A DNA stretch of 64,000 nt from Pseudomonas frederiksbergensis (GTDB taxonomy: Bacteria > Pseudomonadota > Gammaproteobacteria > Pseudomonadales > Pseudomonadaceae): positions 36,218 through 100,217 of the forward strand of contig NZ_JQGJ02000020.1 of the NCBI RefSeq assembly GCF_000802155.2, given 5' to 3'. Every line of letters starts with the position of its first letter. Position 1 is the first letter of the stretch. Shown here one piece after another: positions 26,664-36,183 of this stretch. The notes below the pieces were generated by a model. The model made no database searches, was not told the DNA's origin, and worked only from the letters and a program-made list of their open reading frames with translations. The translations under genes and the position numbers were made by a program.

Positions 26664-28106
26664 TCAGGCCCGGCTGCGCAGCCATTGCAAAAAGCGCTTC
26701 TTGGCGACCGGCTTGGGCAGTTCGCGGGTCAGGTTCTGGGCCAGGTGGATGCGCACGTCCAGCAGGTTTTTCATGGCCTCGCCGATGTCGCGACGAGCCT
26801 CGAGGCAAGGCTTGAGGTAGCTGTTCTCGATGCGATACAGCGTGCAGAAAGTCTTCGCGGTAAAATTCGCCAACGCCGCTTGTTCGGCGACGATCCCCGC
26901 TTCGCCGATCACCTCCCCCGGCCCCATGCGCCCGCCTTCGATGGGTTGGCCGTTACGCAGAAGACTCACGCTCACCACGCCGGATTCAATGATGAACAGA
27001 TGGTCGCTGACCTCCCCGGCCGCCAGGATCACGTCGCCGGCGCGGAACGTCTGCAGCGTCATGTTCTGGCTGAAGGTGTCTTTTTCGTCCGGGCGCAGCG
27101 TGGAAAAAATGCTCGAACTTTCCAGCAACGCCCGAGGACGCGACACCGCCATCGCCGCCGCGCTTTCGCCGCTGGACAGCAAGCTCACGCCCGATGCGTG
27201 CAAATGCCGGAACGCCAGGTCGAAGAGTTGATTGCGCACCTCGCGCTTCTGCCCCATCGAGGCCACGAATCCGCTGATCTCATATTCAGCCCCGGCGCTG
27301 CCAGTGGTTTTGAGCGTGACGCTGGGGGCCGGGCTGGCGAGCAACGCACGGCAGCCGATCATCGCCCGCTCCAGTGCTTCGATCACCTTCTGCGGTCGCG
27401 CATGGGGGCTGACTTGGACGCTGATGGACAGGCCATGCATGTCGCTGGGTCGGCTGAAATTGACGATCTTGGCTTTCGCCGCCAACGAATTGGGGATTAC
27501 CGCCATGCTGCCCTGGGAGGTCTGCAGTCGCGTGGCCCGCCAGTCGATGTCGGTGACCCGGCCTTCGGTGCCATCGATGGAAATCCAGTCATCGACTTGG
27601 TACGGCTTGGTGGTGTTGAGCACGATGCCGGAAAACACATCACTGAGGGTGCTCTGCAAGGCCAGGCCGACGATGATCGCCATCGCGCCGGAGGTTGCCA
27701 GCACGCCCTTGACTGGCAGGTCCAACACATACGCCAATGCCGCGATGACCGCGACCAGGAAGATCACCGCGCCCAGCAGATCCTGCAACAACCGCCCCGT
27801 ATGGCCGACCCGTTGCATCATGACCGCGCCGATCATCACCGTCAGCGTACGCGCGGCAAACAACCACCAGGCAATCTGCAGGCCGGTCGCCGCCAAGTGC
27901 CGAGGCACGTCTTCAACCCACTGCGCAGTCTGCATCGGGTTCAGGCCTTCGTTGAACAGCAGCATGCTGAACAACATGAAAATGACCAGCCGCAAACCGA
28001 TTTTCCAATAAGTCCGTTCGGCACTGACCAACCGCCACGCCAGCAAATCGAGCACAAGCAACGCCAGGGCACTGAGCAGCGGGTGGTCGGTGATCAGGGA
28101 GAACAT
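26664..28106 (-). CDS. Mechanosensitive ion channel (MscS type) with C-terminal cyclic nucleotide-binding domain
   Basis: About 480 residues. Hydrophobic segments near 1-30, 70-95 and 100-130 lead to the pore helix GVLATSGAMAIIVGLALQST. The MscS beta domain contains YQVDDWISIDGTEGRVTDID and VIPNSLAAKAKIVNFSRP. Residues about 330-450 form a CAP-like cyclic nucleotide domain with FRAGDVILAAGEVSDHLFII and GPGEVIGEAGI. The fusion resembles bacterial cyclic nucleotide-gated channels related to MscS, which respond to cAMP more than to tension. The ATG at 28106 is preferred over one at 28148. Confidence 0.88.
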   Translation of the reverse strand: MFSLITDHPLLSALALLVLDLLAWRLVSAERTYWKIGLRLVIFMLFSMLLFNEGLNPMQTAQWVEDVPRHLAATGLQIAWWLFAARTLTVMIGAVMMQRVGHTGRLLQDLLGAVIFLVAVIAALAYVLDLPVKGVLATSGAMAIIVGLALQSTLSDVFSGIVLNTTKPYQVDDWISIDGTEGRVTDIDWRATRLQTSQGSMAVIPNSLAAKAKIVNFSRPSDMHGLSISVQVSPHARPQKVIEALERAMIGCRALLASPAPSVTLKTTGSAGAEYEISGFVASMGQKREVRNQLFDLAFRHLHASGVSLLSSGESAAAMAVSRPRALLESSSIFSTLRPDEKDTFSQNMTLQTFRAGDVILAAGEVSDHLFIIESGVVSVSLLRNGQPIEGGRMGPGEVIGEAGIVAEQAALANFTAKTFCTLYRIENSYLKPCLEARRDIGEAMKNLLDVRIHLAQNLTRELPKPVAKKRFLQWLRSRA

Positions 28107-28210
28107 CGGGGACAGCTCCGGGAAGGTCGTTGGCGTGAAGATTGGCACAGAATGATCACGCTGTAGAGATCACCGCAAGGCTCGCACAATGGATTCGCGA
28201 TGCTGCTTGA

Positions 28211-29077
28211 CTAGCCATCCATCCGCCCAAAGCGCCCGGAATGGAAATCTTCAAACGCTTGGTGGATTTCCTGCTCGCTGTTCATCACGAACGGACCATG
28301 GCCGACAATGGGCTCGTCGATGGGCTCGCCGCTGAGCAGCAACACCACGGCGTCGTTATCGGCTTGCAGATTCACCTGGTCGCCGGTCCGATCGAACAAG
28401 GCCAGTTGCCCCGCCTCGACTCGCTCGCGCCCATTGACCTGGACCGTACCCCGCAGCACCACCAGCGCCGTGTTATGGCCCTCTTGCACATCGAGGCTCA
28501 GGTCCTTGCCACCCTTCAAGCGGATATCCCAGACATTGATGGGCGTGAAGGTCTTCGCCGCGCCCCGATGCCCCTCGAAGCTGCCGGCGATCAGCCGCAG
28601 GCTGCCGGCGTCATCCTTCAAGGCGATGTCGGGGATGTCACCCTTGAGCAGGGTCTGGTAGCCGGCCGGCGCCATTTTGTCCTTCGCTGGCAGGTTGACC
28701 CACAGCTGGACCATCTCCATGAACCCGCCCTGTCGGGCGAACGCTTCGGAATGAAACTCTTCATGGATGATCCCGGAGGCAGCGGTCATCCATTGCACGT
28801 CGCCGGGGCCGATCTTGCCGCCGCTGCCGGTGGAGTCGCGATGCTCCAGTTCGCCCTGATAGACGATGGTCACGGTTTCGAACCCTCGGTGAGGATGCTC
28901 GCCGACGCCCCGGCGCTCGGTGGTCGACGAAAACTCGGTGGGCGCCGCGTGGTCCAGCAGCAGGAAGGGGCTGATGTGCTTGCCCAGGTTGTCGTAGGAA
29001 AACAGCGTACGGACCGGGAAGCCGTCGCCGACCCAATGCGGCCTTGGGCTGGTATAGAGGCCGATGATTCGTTTCAA
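28211..29077 (-). CDS. Pirin family protein
   Basis: Cupin-superfamily protein of 288 residues. The iron-binding segment GVGEHPHRGFETVTIVYQGE, SGIIHEEFHSE and the downstream INVWDIRLKGG mark the pirin family; some members are quercetinases, others regulators. A TTG start at 29077 (LKRIIGLYTSPRP, family-like MKRIIGLY) follows TGGAGA; an ATG at 29116 is the alternative but lacks a binding site. Confidence 0.88.
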   Translation of the reverse strand: MKRIIGLYTSPRPHWVGDGFPVRTLFSYDNLGKHISPFLLLDHAAPTEFSSTTERRGVGEHPHRGFETVTIVYQGELEHRDSTGSGGKIGPGDVQWMTAASGIIHEEFHSEAFARQGGFMEMVQLWVNLPAKDKMAPAGYQTLLKGDIPDIALKDDAGSLRLIAGSFEGHRGAAKTFTPINVWDIRLKGGKDLSLDVQEGHNTALVVLRGTVQVNGRERVEAGQLALFDRTGDQVNLQADNDAVVLLLSGEPIDEPIVGHGPFVMNSEQEIHQAFEDFHSGRFGRMDG

Positions 29078-29221
29078 GCTGCGTCTCCAAATCTGGTGTT
29101 GCGATTCGATGGACACAGCTTAAAACCCATACCGTTGATGCACCAGACTGCAAAAACCGACCTGAGCGTTCTATCTGCAGAACGATGAATGTCAACCTAA
29201 AGAGAAGATTGCGCCTGGAAT

Positions 29222-29836
29222 CTAAAGCTGATTGCGCTTGGCAAACTCCGACAAGCCCACCAGGGAATTCAATCCGAGCTTTTCCAACAGGCGCGTCTTG
29301 TAAGTGCTGACGGTTTTCGGGCTCAGGAACAAAGTCTCGGCGATGTCCTTGCCGCGCATGCCCATCGACAGCATCCGCAGGATTGACAGCTCACGGGTGG
29401 AAAGACTTTCCAAAGCCTTCTGCTCGGAGCGTTGTTGCAGGTCCAGCCTGACGGATGTCTTCGGAAAATAGGAATAGCCGGACTTCAAGGCATGAATGGC
29501 CTTGATCAGCTCCTTCAGGTCACTTTTCTTGGTCACGAACCCCCTGGCTCCGGCCGAGATGCACCGGTTGCAGAAGTGCTGGGCATCTTGGGAAGTGAAC
29601 ACCAGCACAGCGCAATCGGGAAACTGGCCGGTGATCCAGACGAGCAAGTCCAGACCATCGAAACCGTTCATCACGAGGTCCAGGATCACCACGTCCGGTT
29701 TTTCCTGCTTGATCCATGCGCGGGCATCGGAGACGCCATGGACCTCGCTGATTTGGCTGAATCCCTCGTTCTCGCACACCAGCCGCAGCGCCCCTCTAAT
29801 GACTGGGTGATCGTCCACAATTAATACTTTTTTCAA
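29222..29836 (-). CDS. LuxR-type response regulator, BvgA/EvgA-like
   Basis: 204-residue regulator. The receiver begins KKVLIVDDHPVIRGALRLVC, with the phosphoryl aspartate in VVILDLVMNGFDG and the lysine in GFVTKKSDLKEL. The C-terminal HTH reads LSTRELSILRMLSMGMRGKD and LFLSPKTVSTYKTRLLEKL. A TTG start at 29836 follows GGGGAG by 6 bases and gives the BvgA length; upstream in-frame codons to 30001 look non-homologous. It is the probable output partner of the hybrid kinase at 30524-33784. Confidence 0.88.
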   Translation of the reverse strand: MKKVLIVDDHPVIRGALRLVCENEGFSQISEVHGVSDARAWIKQEKPDVVILDLVMNGFDGLDLLVWITGQFPDCAVLVFTSQDAQHFCNRCISAGARGFVTKKSDLKELIKAIHALKSGYSYFPKTSVRLDLQQRSEQKALESLSTRELSILRMLSMGMRGKDIAETLFLSPKTVSTYKTRLLEKLGLNSLVGLSEFAKRNQL

Positions 29837-29948
29837 GAAAGCTCCCCAAGGCAATGCAAACGGTGCCGACGCCATGACTGCATCGACGGTGACACAGGTA
29901 AATGGCAACGCCACCTGTAAGGTCTGACAGTGCGGACCAGCGGTGCAG

Positions 29949-30380
29949 TCAGGTTCCGTGACGCTGTCCGACGGTGCGGGCCCAGGACGGAACCGACTCA
30001 TTGGCGGCCGGGTCGATGCTTTTCATCAGGCGCTGCACCAGAACCGCATCGGGCAGCCGGGTGCTGCTCACCTGGAGAAAAGGTCGGGGCGTCGCCGGCA
30101 TGCCCGGTTGGGCGTTGTAGATCAATACATGGCGAACCTGCGGGTTATCGACGAAGAATCCGGGCAGGTCCAGGGTGTCATTCGCTAGGTTGGCGTTGAT
30201 GAGGATCAGGTCGAACAGCTCGCACCCGTAATCCACCAACGTGAGGAACTCATGCTCATCGCTCACGGGAGCGATGCGGAAATAGCCTTGATGATTAAAC
30301 AGGCGTTCAAGTTGCATCCGATGATAATGCTCAGGATCGGCAATCATGATGCGTAGTGCTTTATTTGGCATGGCAGGCAT
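29949..30380 (-). CDS. Degenerate receiver-like protein between regulator and kinase genes
   Basis: 143 residues. The fold pattern is that of a response-regulator receiver (ALRIMIADPEHYHRMQLERL ... FDLILINANLANDTLDL), but the usual phosphate-accepting Asp position reads N in LILINAN and the C-terminal lysine region is absent. It is followed by a short unconserved tail. As a pseudo-receiver it could hold the kinase or its Hpt without being phosphorylated. The start may be the first ATG or the one at 30371; neither has a strong binding site. Confidence 0.6.
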   Translation of the reverse strand: MPAMPNKALRIMIADPEHYHRMQLERLFNHQGYFRIAPVSDEHEFLTLVDYGCELFDLILINANLANDTLDLPGFFVDNPQVRHVLIYNAQPGMPATPRPFLQVSSTRLPDAVLVQRLMKSIDPAANESVPSWARTVGQRHGT

Positions 30381-30523
30381 TCCAATGGCAACGCGGCAGG
30401 GACGAACCGGCTCGGGAACGTTAAGTCGCGTCAGGCTAGAGGAAGGTCGTCAGAGGCGCTGTAGGACAATTCTCAAAAACCGAGGGAAAAAGCGCCAGTC
30501 GATCTACGGTTTTACCCATTACA

Positions 30524-33500
30524 TTAGCGCTGATGGCTGGAAGCATCGGCGGAACCCTTTTTCCCTGCGGTGTAAAGACGCTTGCTTGCCAAGTGAGCCT
30601 CCAACCGTTCAGCCAGGTGGAGCATTGCCCGGCGCAACTCATCCACCGCGTCGGCGAGCGCTGCCACGTCACCCGCATGGCAGGCTATTTCCAAGACCTC
30701 GCAAGCGGCGATCAGCCGTCGAGCCTGGAAGATCCTCGCACCGCCCTTGATCCGATGCGCAAGGTCGGCCAACCCGGACACGTCGTGGCGCGAGAGCAAT
30801 GGCTGTAACCGCGCCTTGTCCTGGGCATTGCTGGCGACCAGCTCCACCAACAGTCTCTCGATCGAAGCCCAGTCGCCGCCAGTCAACTGCTCAAGGCTGG
30901 TCAAATCGAAGTCCTCGGCAGCGGCGCCGTTAGCCGCGACCAGTGCCAGGCGCTCATCCAATTGCTTGAGGCTGAGGGGTTTGAACAGGCAATCGTCCAT
31001 TCCCGCCGCAAGGCAACGGTCCTTTTCCTCGGGCTGGGCATTGGCCGTAAACCCGATGACCGTGGTCGCCGGCAAGCTGCGGACCCGCTCGTCGTCGCGA
31101 ATGGCGCGGGCCAACTCGTAACCGCTCATCAGTGGCATGTTGCAGTCGGTGATGACCGCATCGAAATGTCCGGCGCGCCACGCACTCAACCCATCGGCGC
31201 CATCTTCCGCTTCCACCACCTGATGGCCCAGGTGGTTCATCTGCCGGACCAGTAACAGGCGGTTGGCCGGGTAATCATCGACCACCAGGATGTTCAACGC
31301 CCGGGCCGGCACCACCGGCCGGACCTCGCCCACCGGCACTTCGCTGCCGCCTTCAAGCAATGGCAACGCCAGCCGAATCTCAACCTGAGTGCCCTCCCCC
31401 GCCACACTGTCGAGCTGCAACGTGCCGCCCATCATTTCGCACAAGGTGCGGCTGATGACCAACCCCAACCCGGATCCGCCGCGAGCCGCCTGGGTGCTGT
31501 CGCCAACCTGGCTAAAGGGACTGAACAGGCGTTGTTGGTCATGTACCGCGATTCCGCGACCTGTGTCTTCGATCCGCAGGCGGATGGCCAGGCGCTTCCC
31601 CCCCTCGTCCGGTTCGGCTCGCAAAACCAGGCGCACCTGGCCGTGCTCGGTGAATTTGATGGCATTGCTCAACACGTTCGACAGCACTTGCTTGAAGCGC
31701 AGCGGGTCAATGGACACGTCCTGATTGCTCGCCGCATCAACATCCAGTTGCAGGCGCAACTGTTTTTGCCGGGCCAAGCCCTCGAACATCCTCGCCACGG
31801 CCTCGACCAGCGCCCGCAGATTGGCGCGCTCGGGTGCCAGCGACAGCCGTCCCGACTCGATGCGGGCAATGTCGAGGATGTCGCCGATCAGATCCAGCAA
31901 GCCGTGGGCGGCACTGGAAGCAGCTTCGAGGGCGCAGCCGTCCACGACGCCTTGCTCTGCGTTTTTTTGCGCCATTTCCAGCAGGCCGATCACGGCGTTC
32001 ATCGGCGTACGGATTTCGTGGCTCATGGTCGCCAGGAACGTAGTCTTGGCACGATTGGCATCATCGGCGCTGGCCTTGGCCACGCGCAATTGCTCAAGCA
32101 ACCGCCGCAAGTAGACAACCCAGCCCAATGCCAACAGCAACAGCAGCGCGGCGATGGCGAAACCTTGGACAATGGCGGTGCGGTGGCGCAGCCAATAACT
32201 GTCGTCGATCACCACTTCACTGCGCCAACGGTTGGTCAGCTCATCCATTTCCTCAGGGGAAATGCTCAGCAGCGCCTTATCCAGAATCGAATGGAGCTGC
32301 GCTGCGTCCCGGCTCGTTGCAAAAGCGGCACGCATGGGCTCCGTGCCGACGGTGCTGGTGACTTGCAGCTTCTCGCGGTACTGATGAGAGATCAGGTAGC
32401 GAGCGCTGATCAGCGAATTGATCGCGCCGTCCGCCGTGCCCGCGGCAACCATGGCCATGGCGTCGGCCATGTTTTGCGCCGGCACCAGTTGTACCGAGGG
32501 AAACTGCTCCAGCAGGTATCCGCGCAACACGCTTGCGCGCACCAGCGCCAACCGCTTGCCGGCCATCCGGTCCAAGGTCAGCGCATCCTTCGCTTTGAGC
32601 GGCACCACCAACACGAATGGATTCGTCAGGTAGGGACGCGTAAAGCGCAACTCGTCTTCAAGCTCGGCGCTGGGAATCCCGGTTGCCAGGACGTCGGCCT
32701 CGCCGCTGGCGATCCGGTTGATCAGATCATCCACCGAGTCGCCACGCTGGATGTCGAATTTCAGCCCGGTGCGCAAGCTGATCCGGGCCAGTACATCGGC
32801 CCCGATGCCACGCAAGCGGCCTTGCTCATCAAAGAACGTCAACGGCAGGAAATTTTCGCTGACGGCCACCTTGATCCGCGGATGCGCATCGAGCCAGCGC
32901 TGTTCATTGACGCTGAAATGCAGCGCTTGCTGGCCCGGCACGCTCGCACCGCCGGCGCTCCATCGTCGCAGGATGCCCATGCGCTCGCCGATGGGAATGG
33001 CCTGCAGCGCGGCATTGACGATGCGCAACAGACGTCGGTTGTCGCGACTGACCGCGAAGGCGAACGGCTGCACTTCCATGCGGGAAAAATCCACCAGCTG
33101 GATGTTGTTCAGATAATTCTTGCTGATCAGGTAATGGGCGCTGATGGAATCTCCCAGGTAGACGTCGGCCTGGCCGAACGCCACGGCGCCAATGGCGCTC
33201 AGCGTCGAGGGATACAATTGCAGGGTGGCGTCGGGATAGAACGCCTCGACCCGGTCCGGTGGCAGGTAGTGATAGAGCATCGCCACCCGCTGGCCTCCCA
33301 GTCCTGCGGGCAAGTCCTCGCTATCGTCGACGCGGGCCACCAGCATGGGCACATCATCGGCATAGGCCTGGGACATCGCCAGCGCGGGATCGCTGGCTTC
33401 GAAGCCGTTGGCGGTGCCGAGCATATCGATTTCACCACTGCGCAGTGCCTGGAGCGACGCGTCCCGCGAGGCGTACCGCCGCACCTGGATCTCGACGTTC

Positions 33501-33784
33501 AGCAACTGACTGAGCAACTGGGCGTAGTCGGCCGTCAGGCCTTCGTAATCGTTGCCATTGCCGGTGATGCTGAAGGGCGGGTAATCCGGTGCCGAGGCGC
33601 CCAGCAACAACGCGCCTTTGCGTCGCAGCCACGCCCCGTCAGCCTCGTCCAGGGTCACCGAATAATCGCTCACAGTGGAACGCCCGAGCACTTGCAGCGA
33701 CTCGGGTGTCGCGCCCACCTGTGGCGTCACACATGATAAGCCCAGCCCTATCGCGGCCAGGCCTGCGCGCAGAAACAGCATCAT
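30524..33784 (-). CDS. Hybrid sensor histidine kinase, BvgS/EvgS-like
   Basis: 1086 residues. A signal peptide leads to two periplasmic Venus-flytrap (SBP_bac_3) domains at about 40-280 (GALLLGASAPDYPPFSITGN) and 290-530 (HPRIKVAVSENFLPLTFFDE), a membrane helix (AIVQGFAIAALLLLLALGWV), then directly HisKA with FLATMSHEIRTPMNAVIGLL (H589), the ATPase (FKQVLSNVLSNAIKFTEHGQ), a receiver (VITDCNMPLMSG, D880) and Hpt (DLAHRIKGGARIF, H1010). Unlike Bordetella BvgS, no PAS domain is visible between membrane and kinase. Phosphate would pass H-D-H to the BvgA-like regulator. The signal is probably a periplasmic small molecule. Confidence 0.9.
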   Translation of the reverse strand: MMLFLRAGLAAIGLGLSCVTPQVGATPESLQVLGRSTVSDYSVTLDEADGAWLRRKGALLLGASAPDYPPFSITGNGNDYEGLTADYAQLLSQLLNVEIQVRRYASRDASLQALRSGEIDMLGTANGFEASDPALAMSQAYADDVPMLVARVDDSEDLPAGLGGQRVAMLYHYLPPDRVEAFYPDATLQLYPSTLSAIGAVAFGQADVYLGDSISAHYLISKNYLNNIQLVDFSRMEVQPFAFAVSRDNRRLLRIVNAALQAIPIGERMGILRRWSAGGASVPGQQALHFSVNEQRWLDAHPRIKVAVSENFLPLTFFDEQGRLRGIGADVLARISLRTGLKFDIQRGDSVDDLINRIASGEADVLATGIPSAELEDELRFTRPYLTNPFVLVVPLKAKDALTLDRMAGKRLALVRASVLRGYLLEQFPSVQLVPAQNMADAMAMVAAGTADGAINSLISARYLISHQYREKLQVTSTVGTEPMRAAFATSRDAAQLHSILDKALLSISPEEMDELTNRWRSEVVIDDSYWLRHRTAIVQGFAIAALLLLLALGWVVYLRRLLEQLRVAKASADDANRAKTTFLATMSHEIRTPMNAVIGLLEMAQKNAEQGVVDGCALEAASSAAHGLLDLIGDILDIARIESGRLSLAPERANLRALVEAVARMFEGLARQKQLRLQLDVDAASNQDVSIDPLRFKQVLSNVLSNAIKFTEHGQVRLVLRAEPDEGGKRLAIRLRIEDTGRGIAVHDQQRLFSPFSQVGDSTQAARGGSGLGLVISRTLCEMMGGTLQLDSVAGEGTQVEIRLALPLLEGGSEVPVGEVRPVVPARALNILVVDDYPANRLLLVRQMNHLGHQVVEAEDGADGLSAWRAGHFDAVITDCNMPLMSGYELARAIRDDERVRSLPATTVIGFTANAQPEEKDRCLAAGMDDCLFKPLSLKQLDERLALVAANGAAAEDFDLTSLEQLTGGDWASIERLLVELVASNAQDKARLQPLLSRHDVSGLADLAHRIKGGARIFQARRLIAACEVLEIACHAGDVAALADAVDELRRAMLHLAERLEAHLASKRLYTAGKKGSADASSHQR

Positions 33785-33971
33785 TCGATCAGGTTTCGCT
33801 TGGCGAAATCGGCCCGGAACGCTATATCAGCGACCGGCTGATCGGTTCGGACTGCCAATGCGAGGGAACAGCGAACCGTCTACGTTCCTCCCGGGACAAC
33901 CAGGAGGGACGTGAGATCAGTATAGGAAGCTTCTCGATAATTTCCTGTGGATACGCACGTATCGGCGAAAC

Positions 33972-35306
33972 TTACGCCGTGGCCAGCTTCAGGTCCCGCA
34001 CCGAATGCTCCTGGCCACGATGCTTTGCGTGCTCATACAGCGAGCCGGCAATCTCATCGGCGCGCACCGGCAGGATCGACAACAACGTGTCGCTCAGGCC
34101 GTGGCTGGCCTGGCAGAAGCCCTGCATATAGATCGCGGCCTTGCAGCGCTCATCGGTGATCAGCTTGTAGTTGCGGTCCACCTCGAAGTCCCCCAGGTAT
34201 TGCGCCAGCGGCTCCAGCAAGGTGCGGTGCATCTGGCGTTCGTACCCCGTGGCGAGCACCACGGCGTCGTAACGACGTACCGTCAGCTCGCCAGTGGCGT
34301 TGTTGCGCACCGCCAGCTCCACGCCATCCTGCGTCGCGGTGGCTTTCTCCACCTTGGTCAGGGTGTGGAACGCATGTCGAGCGATGCCAGAGACTTTCTG
34401 GCGGTAGAAAATCCCGTAGATGCGCTCGATCAGGTCGATGTCCACCACCGAATAGTTGGTGTTGTGGTACTCGTTGACCAGCCGCTCGCGCTCGCTGTGG
34501 GGTTGTTGGAAGACGAGGTCGGTGAACTCCGGCGAGAACACTTCGTTGACGAATGGGCTGTCATCCGCGGGCTTGAGGGCCGAGCCGCGCAGGATCATGT
34601 CGACCTGCACCGATGGGAAGCTGTCGTTGAGATCGATGAAGGCCTCCGCCGCGCTCTGCCCGCCGCCGATGATGGCGATTTTCATTGGCTGGCCGCTCAC
34701 GCACGGTTGGCAGGCCATTCGCTCAAGGTACTTGGAGTGATGGAACACCCGCGCATCATCCTTGAACGTCTTGAACGCCTCGGGAATGCGTGGCGTACCA
34801 CCGGCACTGACCACCACCGAGCGGCTGATGCGCACCCACTCTTTACCTTCGCTGTCGAGGGAAATAACCCGCAGGGCTTCGACCTGCTGGTGATGCAGCA
34901 CCGGTTCGATGCGCAGCACTTCCTCGCCGTAACGGCTCTGCCCGGCAAATTGCGCCGCCACCCAGCGCAGGTAGTCGTTGTACTCCATGCGGCACGGGTA
35001 GAAAGTCCCGAGGTTGATGAAATCCACCAGGCGGCCATGGTGCTTGAGGTAATTGACGAACGAGTAAGGGCTGGTGGGGTTGCGCAGGGTCACCAGGTCC
35101 TTGAGGAAGGAAATCTGCAGCTCGCTCTGGGTCACCAGCGTGTTGCCGTGCCAGCGATAGTCAGCCTGTTTATCGACGAACAGTACGTCCAGTTCGCCCT
35201 GCACCGGGCCACGCTCTTGCAGCGCGATGGCCAGCGCCAGGTTCGAGGGGCCGAAGCCGATGCCGATCAAGTCGTGAACGTGGGGCGCTGCAATTGCCTG
35301 AGTCAT
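33972..35306 (-). CDS. pvdA: L-ornithine N5-monooxygenase PvdA
   Basis: FAD/NADPH-dependent hydroxylase that makes N5-hydroxyornithine, an iron-binding residue of pyoverdine. 444 residues: FAD site DLIGIGFGPSNLALAIALQE, the typical LQISFLKDLVTLRNPTSPYS, NADPH site IAIIGGGQSAAEAF, and the C-terminal ATGYERQ and YMQGF motifs. AGAGGA precedes the ATG. A perfect PvdS box (35400-35423) stands about 94 bp upstream. pvdF (formylation) is not in this window. Confidence 0.97.
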   Translation of the reverse strand: MTQAIAAPHVHDLIGIGFGPSNLALAIALQERGPVQGELDVLFVDKQADYRWHGNTLVTQSELQISFLKDLVTLRNPTSPYSFVNYLKHHGRLVDFINLGTFYPCRMEYNDYLRWVAAQFAGQSRYGEEVLRIEPVLHHQQVEALRVISLDSEGKEWVRISRSVVVSAGGTPRIPEAFKTFKDDARVFHHSKYLERMACQPCVSGQPMKIAIIGGGQSAAEAFIDLNDSFPSVQVDMILRGSALKPADDSPFVNEVFSPEFTDLVFQQPHSERERLVNEYHNTNYSVVDIDLIERIYGIFYRQKVSGIARHAFHTLTKVEKATATQDGVELAVRNNATGELTVRRYDAVVLATGYERQMHRTLLEPLAQYLGDFEVDRNYKLITDERCKAAIYMQGFCQASHGLSDTLLSILPVRADEIAGSLYEHAKHRGQEHSVRDLKLATA

Positions 35307-35399
35307 GTCCAGTGTCCTCTGGAAAAGCCCCTCAACAGGGCACGAAAGCCGGTGATCTGTTCGGCACGCGTCCAGCCGCCAGATCGTCTGTTCAGAGGA

Positions 35400-35423
35400 A
35401 CGAGGAGAATGTCAGGAAATTTA
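35400..35423 (-). promoter_or_regulatory. PvdS (iron-starvation) box of pvdA
   Basis: Reads TAAAT-N16-CGT on the minus strand: ATTTA at 35419-35423 and ACG at 35400-35402 on the plus strand, with exactly 16 bases between. This is the -35/-10 pattern of the pyoverdine sigma factor PvdS. Confidence 0.9.
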
Positions 35424-35449
35424 CCGCCGAGGGGTTCACGCCGGGCGGA

Positions 35450-35932
35450 TCAGGTCGCATCCCACTGCCGTACGCGAACGCGGCAATGCTTCATGGCGTT
35501 GACGATGTGTTTTTCCACCAGGGCCCGGGAAATGCCCAGCCGCTCGGCGATCTGCGGGTGGGACAGGCCTTCGAGCTTGCGCAGCAGGAAGCTCTCGCGG
35601 CACAGCGGCGACAACTCGGCCAGGGCGCGTTGCAGCATGTCCAGGCGTTGGCCATGGTCGAGGCTGGCATGGGGCGATGGGGTGAAGAAGCGTTCTTCTG
35701 CGTCGAGCACGTCGAGAGACTCGGTTTGACGCAACGTGTTGCGTCGATGCCCGTCGATCACCAGGTTCAGTGCGGTGCGATACAAGAACGCCCGCGGCTG
35801 TTCGATGGGCGTATCGCTGGCGCGCTCCAGCACCCGCACGTAAGCGTCATGCACCACATCTTCGGCCGCCTGGCGGTTGCCTAGCCTGGCGTTCAGGAAA
35901 CACACCAGTTCTCGATAGTAGTTTTCCAACAT
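35450..35932 (-). CDS. fpvI: ECF sigma factor FpvI (receptor-gene sigma)
   Basis: 160-residue ECF sigma factor: MLENYYRELVCFLNARLGNR, QAAEDVVHDAYVRVLERASD, QPRAFLYRTALNLVIDGHRR, and region 4 CRESFLLRKLEGLSHPQIAE. In P. aeruginosa FpvI transcribes fpvA and sits between pvdA and fpvR. Here pvdA follows in the same direction, but the anti-sigma gene fpvR is missing: the next gene is pvdR, divergent. It must be controlled by an anti-sigma factor encoded elsewhere or mainly by Fur. A partial Fur-box match lies upstream at 36027-36045. Confidence 0.88.
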   Translation of the reverse strand: MLENYYRELVCFLNARLGNRQAAEDVVHDAYVRVLERASDTPIEQPRAFLYRTALNLVIDGHRRNTLRQTESLDVLDAEERFFTPSPHASLDHGQRLDMLQRALAELSPLCRESFLLRKLEGLSHPQIAERLGISRALVEKHIVNAMKHCRVRVRQWDAT

Positions 35933-36026
35933 GACTCCCCTGCGCAGTGACTGCGACAGCTATCCCTGTGCCCCTCGGCATGCCAGAAACACATGGCACG
36001 ATGGTGGCAGATTCAATCGCGTAATT

Positions 36027-36045
36027 TATAGTAATTCTCATATAG
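36027..36045 (-). promoter_or_regulatory. Partial Fur-box match upstream of fpvI
   Basis: AT-rich TATAGTAATTCTCATATAG agrees with the 19-bp Fur consensus at about 10 positions and holds the AATTCTCAT core common in Pseudomonas Fur sites. It lies about 95 bp before fpvI, whose family is iron-repressed. Confidence 0.5.
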
Positions 36046-36159
36046 ATTTAAAGCTTTGGTTTGTATCTGGGCCCAATCGTTCAGTTGATGAGGCAGCAGA
36101 ACCCGCTTTTGTGGCGAGGGATCGGTGTCGTTTCAAGTGCTGCCCAGTGTTTCGCTCCT

Positions 36160-36183
36160 TAAATTCCCGCCCACAACGCTCGT
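36160..36183 (+). promoter_or_regulatory. PvdS box of pvdRT-opmQ
   Basis: TAAAT at 36160-36164, 16 bases, CGT at 36181-36183, 68 bp before the pvdR start. The 318-bp gap 35933-36250 holds this box and the putative fpvI Fur site; nothing else was recognised in it. Confidence 0.88.

Noticed and set aside
31532..33736. 734-codon open frame opposite the hybrid kinase
   Set aside because: GC-rich shadow of a well-defined BvgS-like gene.
35990..36060. Possible PvdS box upstream of fpvI (TAAAT present on the minus strand twice)
   Set aside because: Neither TAAAT has CGT 16 bases later; the Fur-like match is the better explanation.
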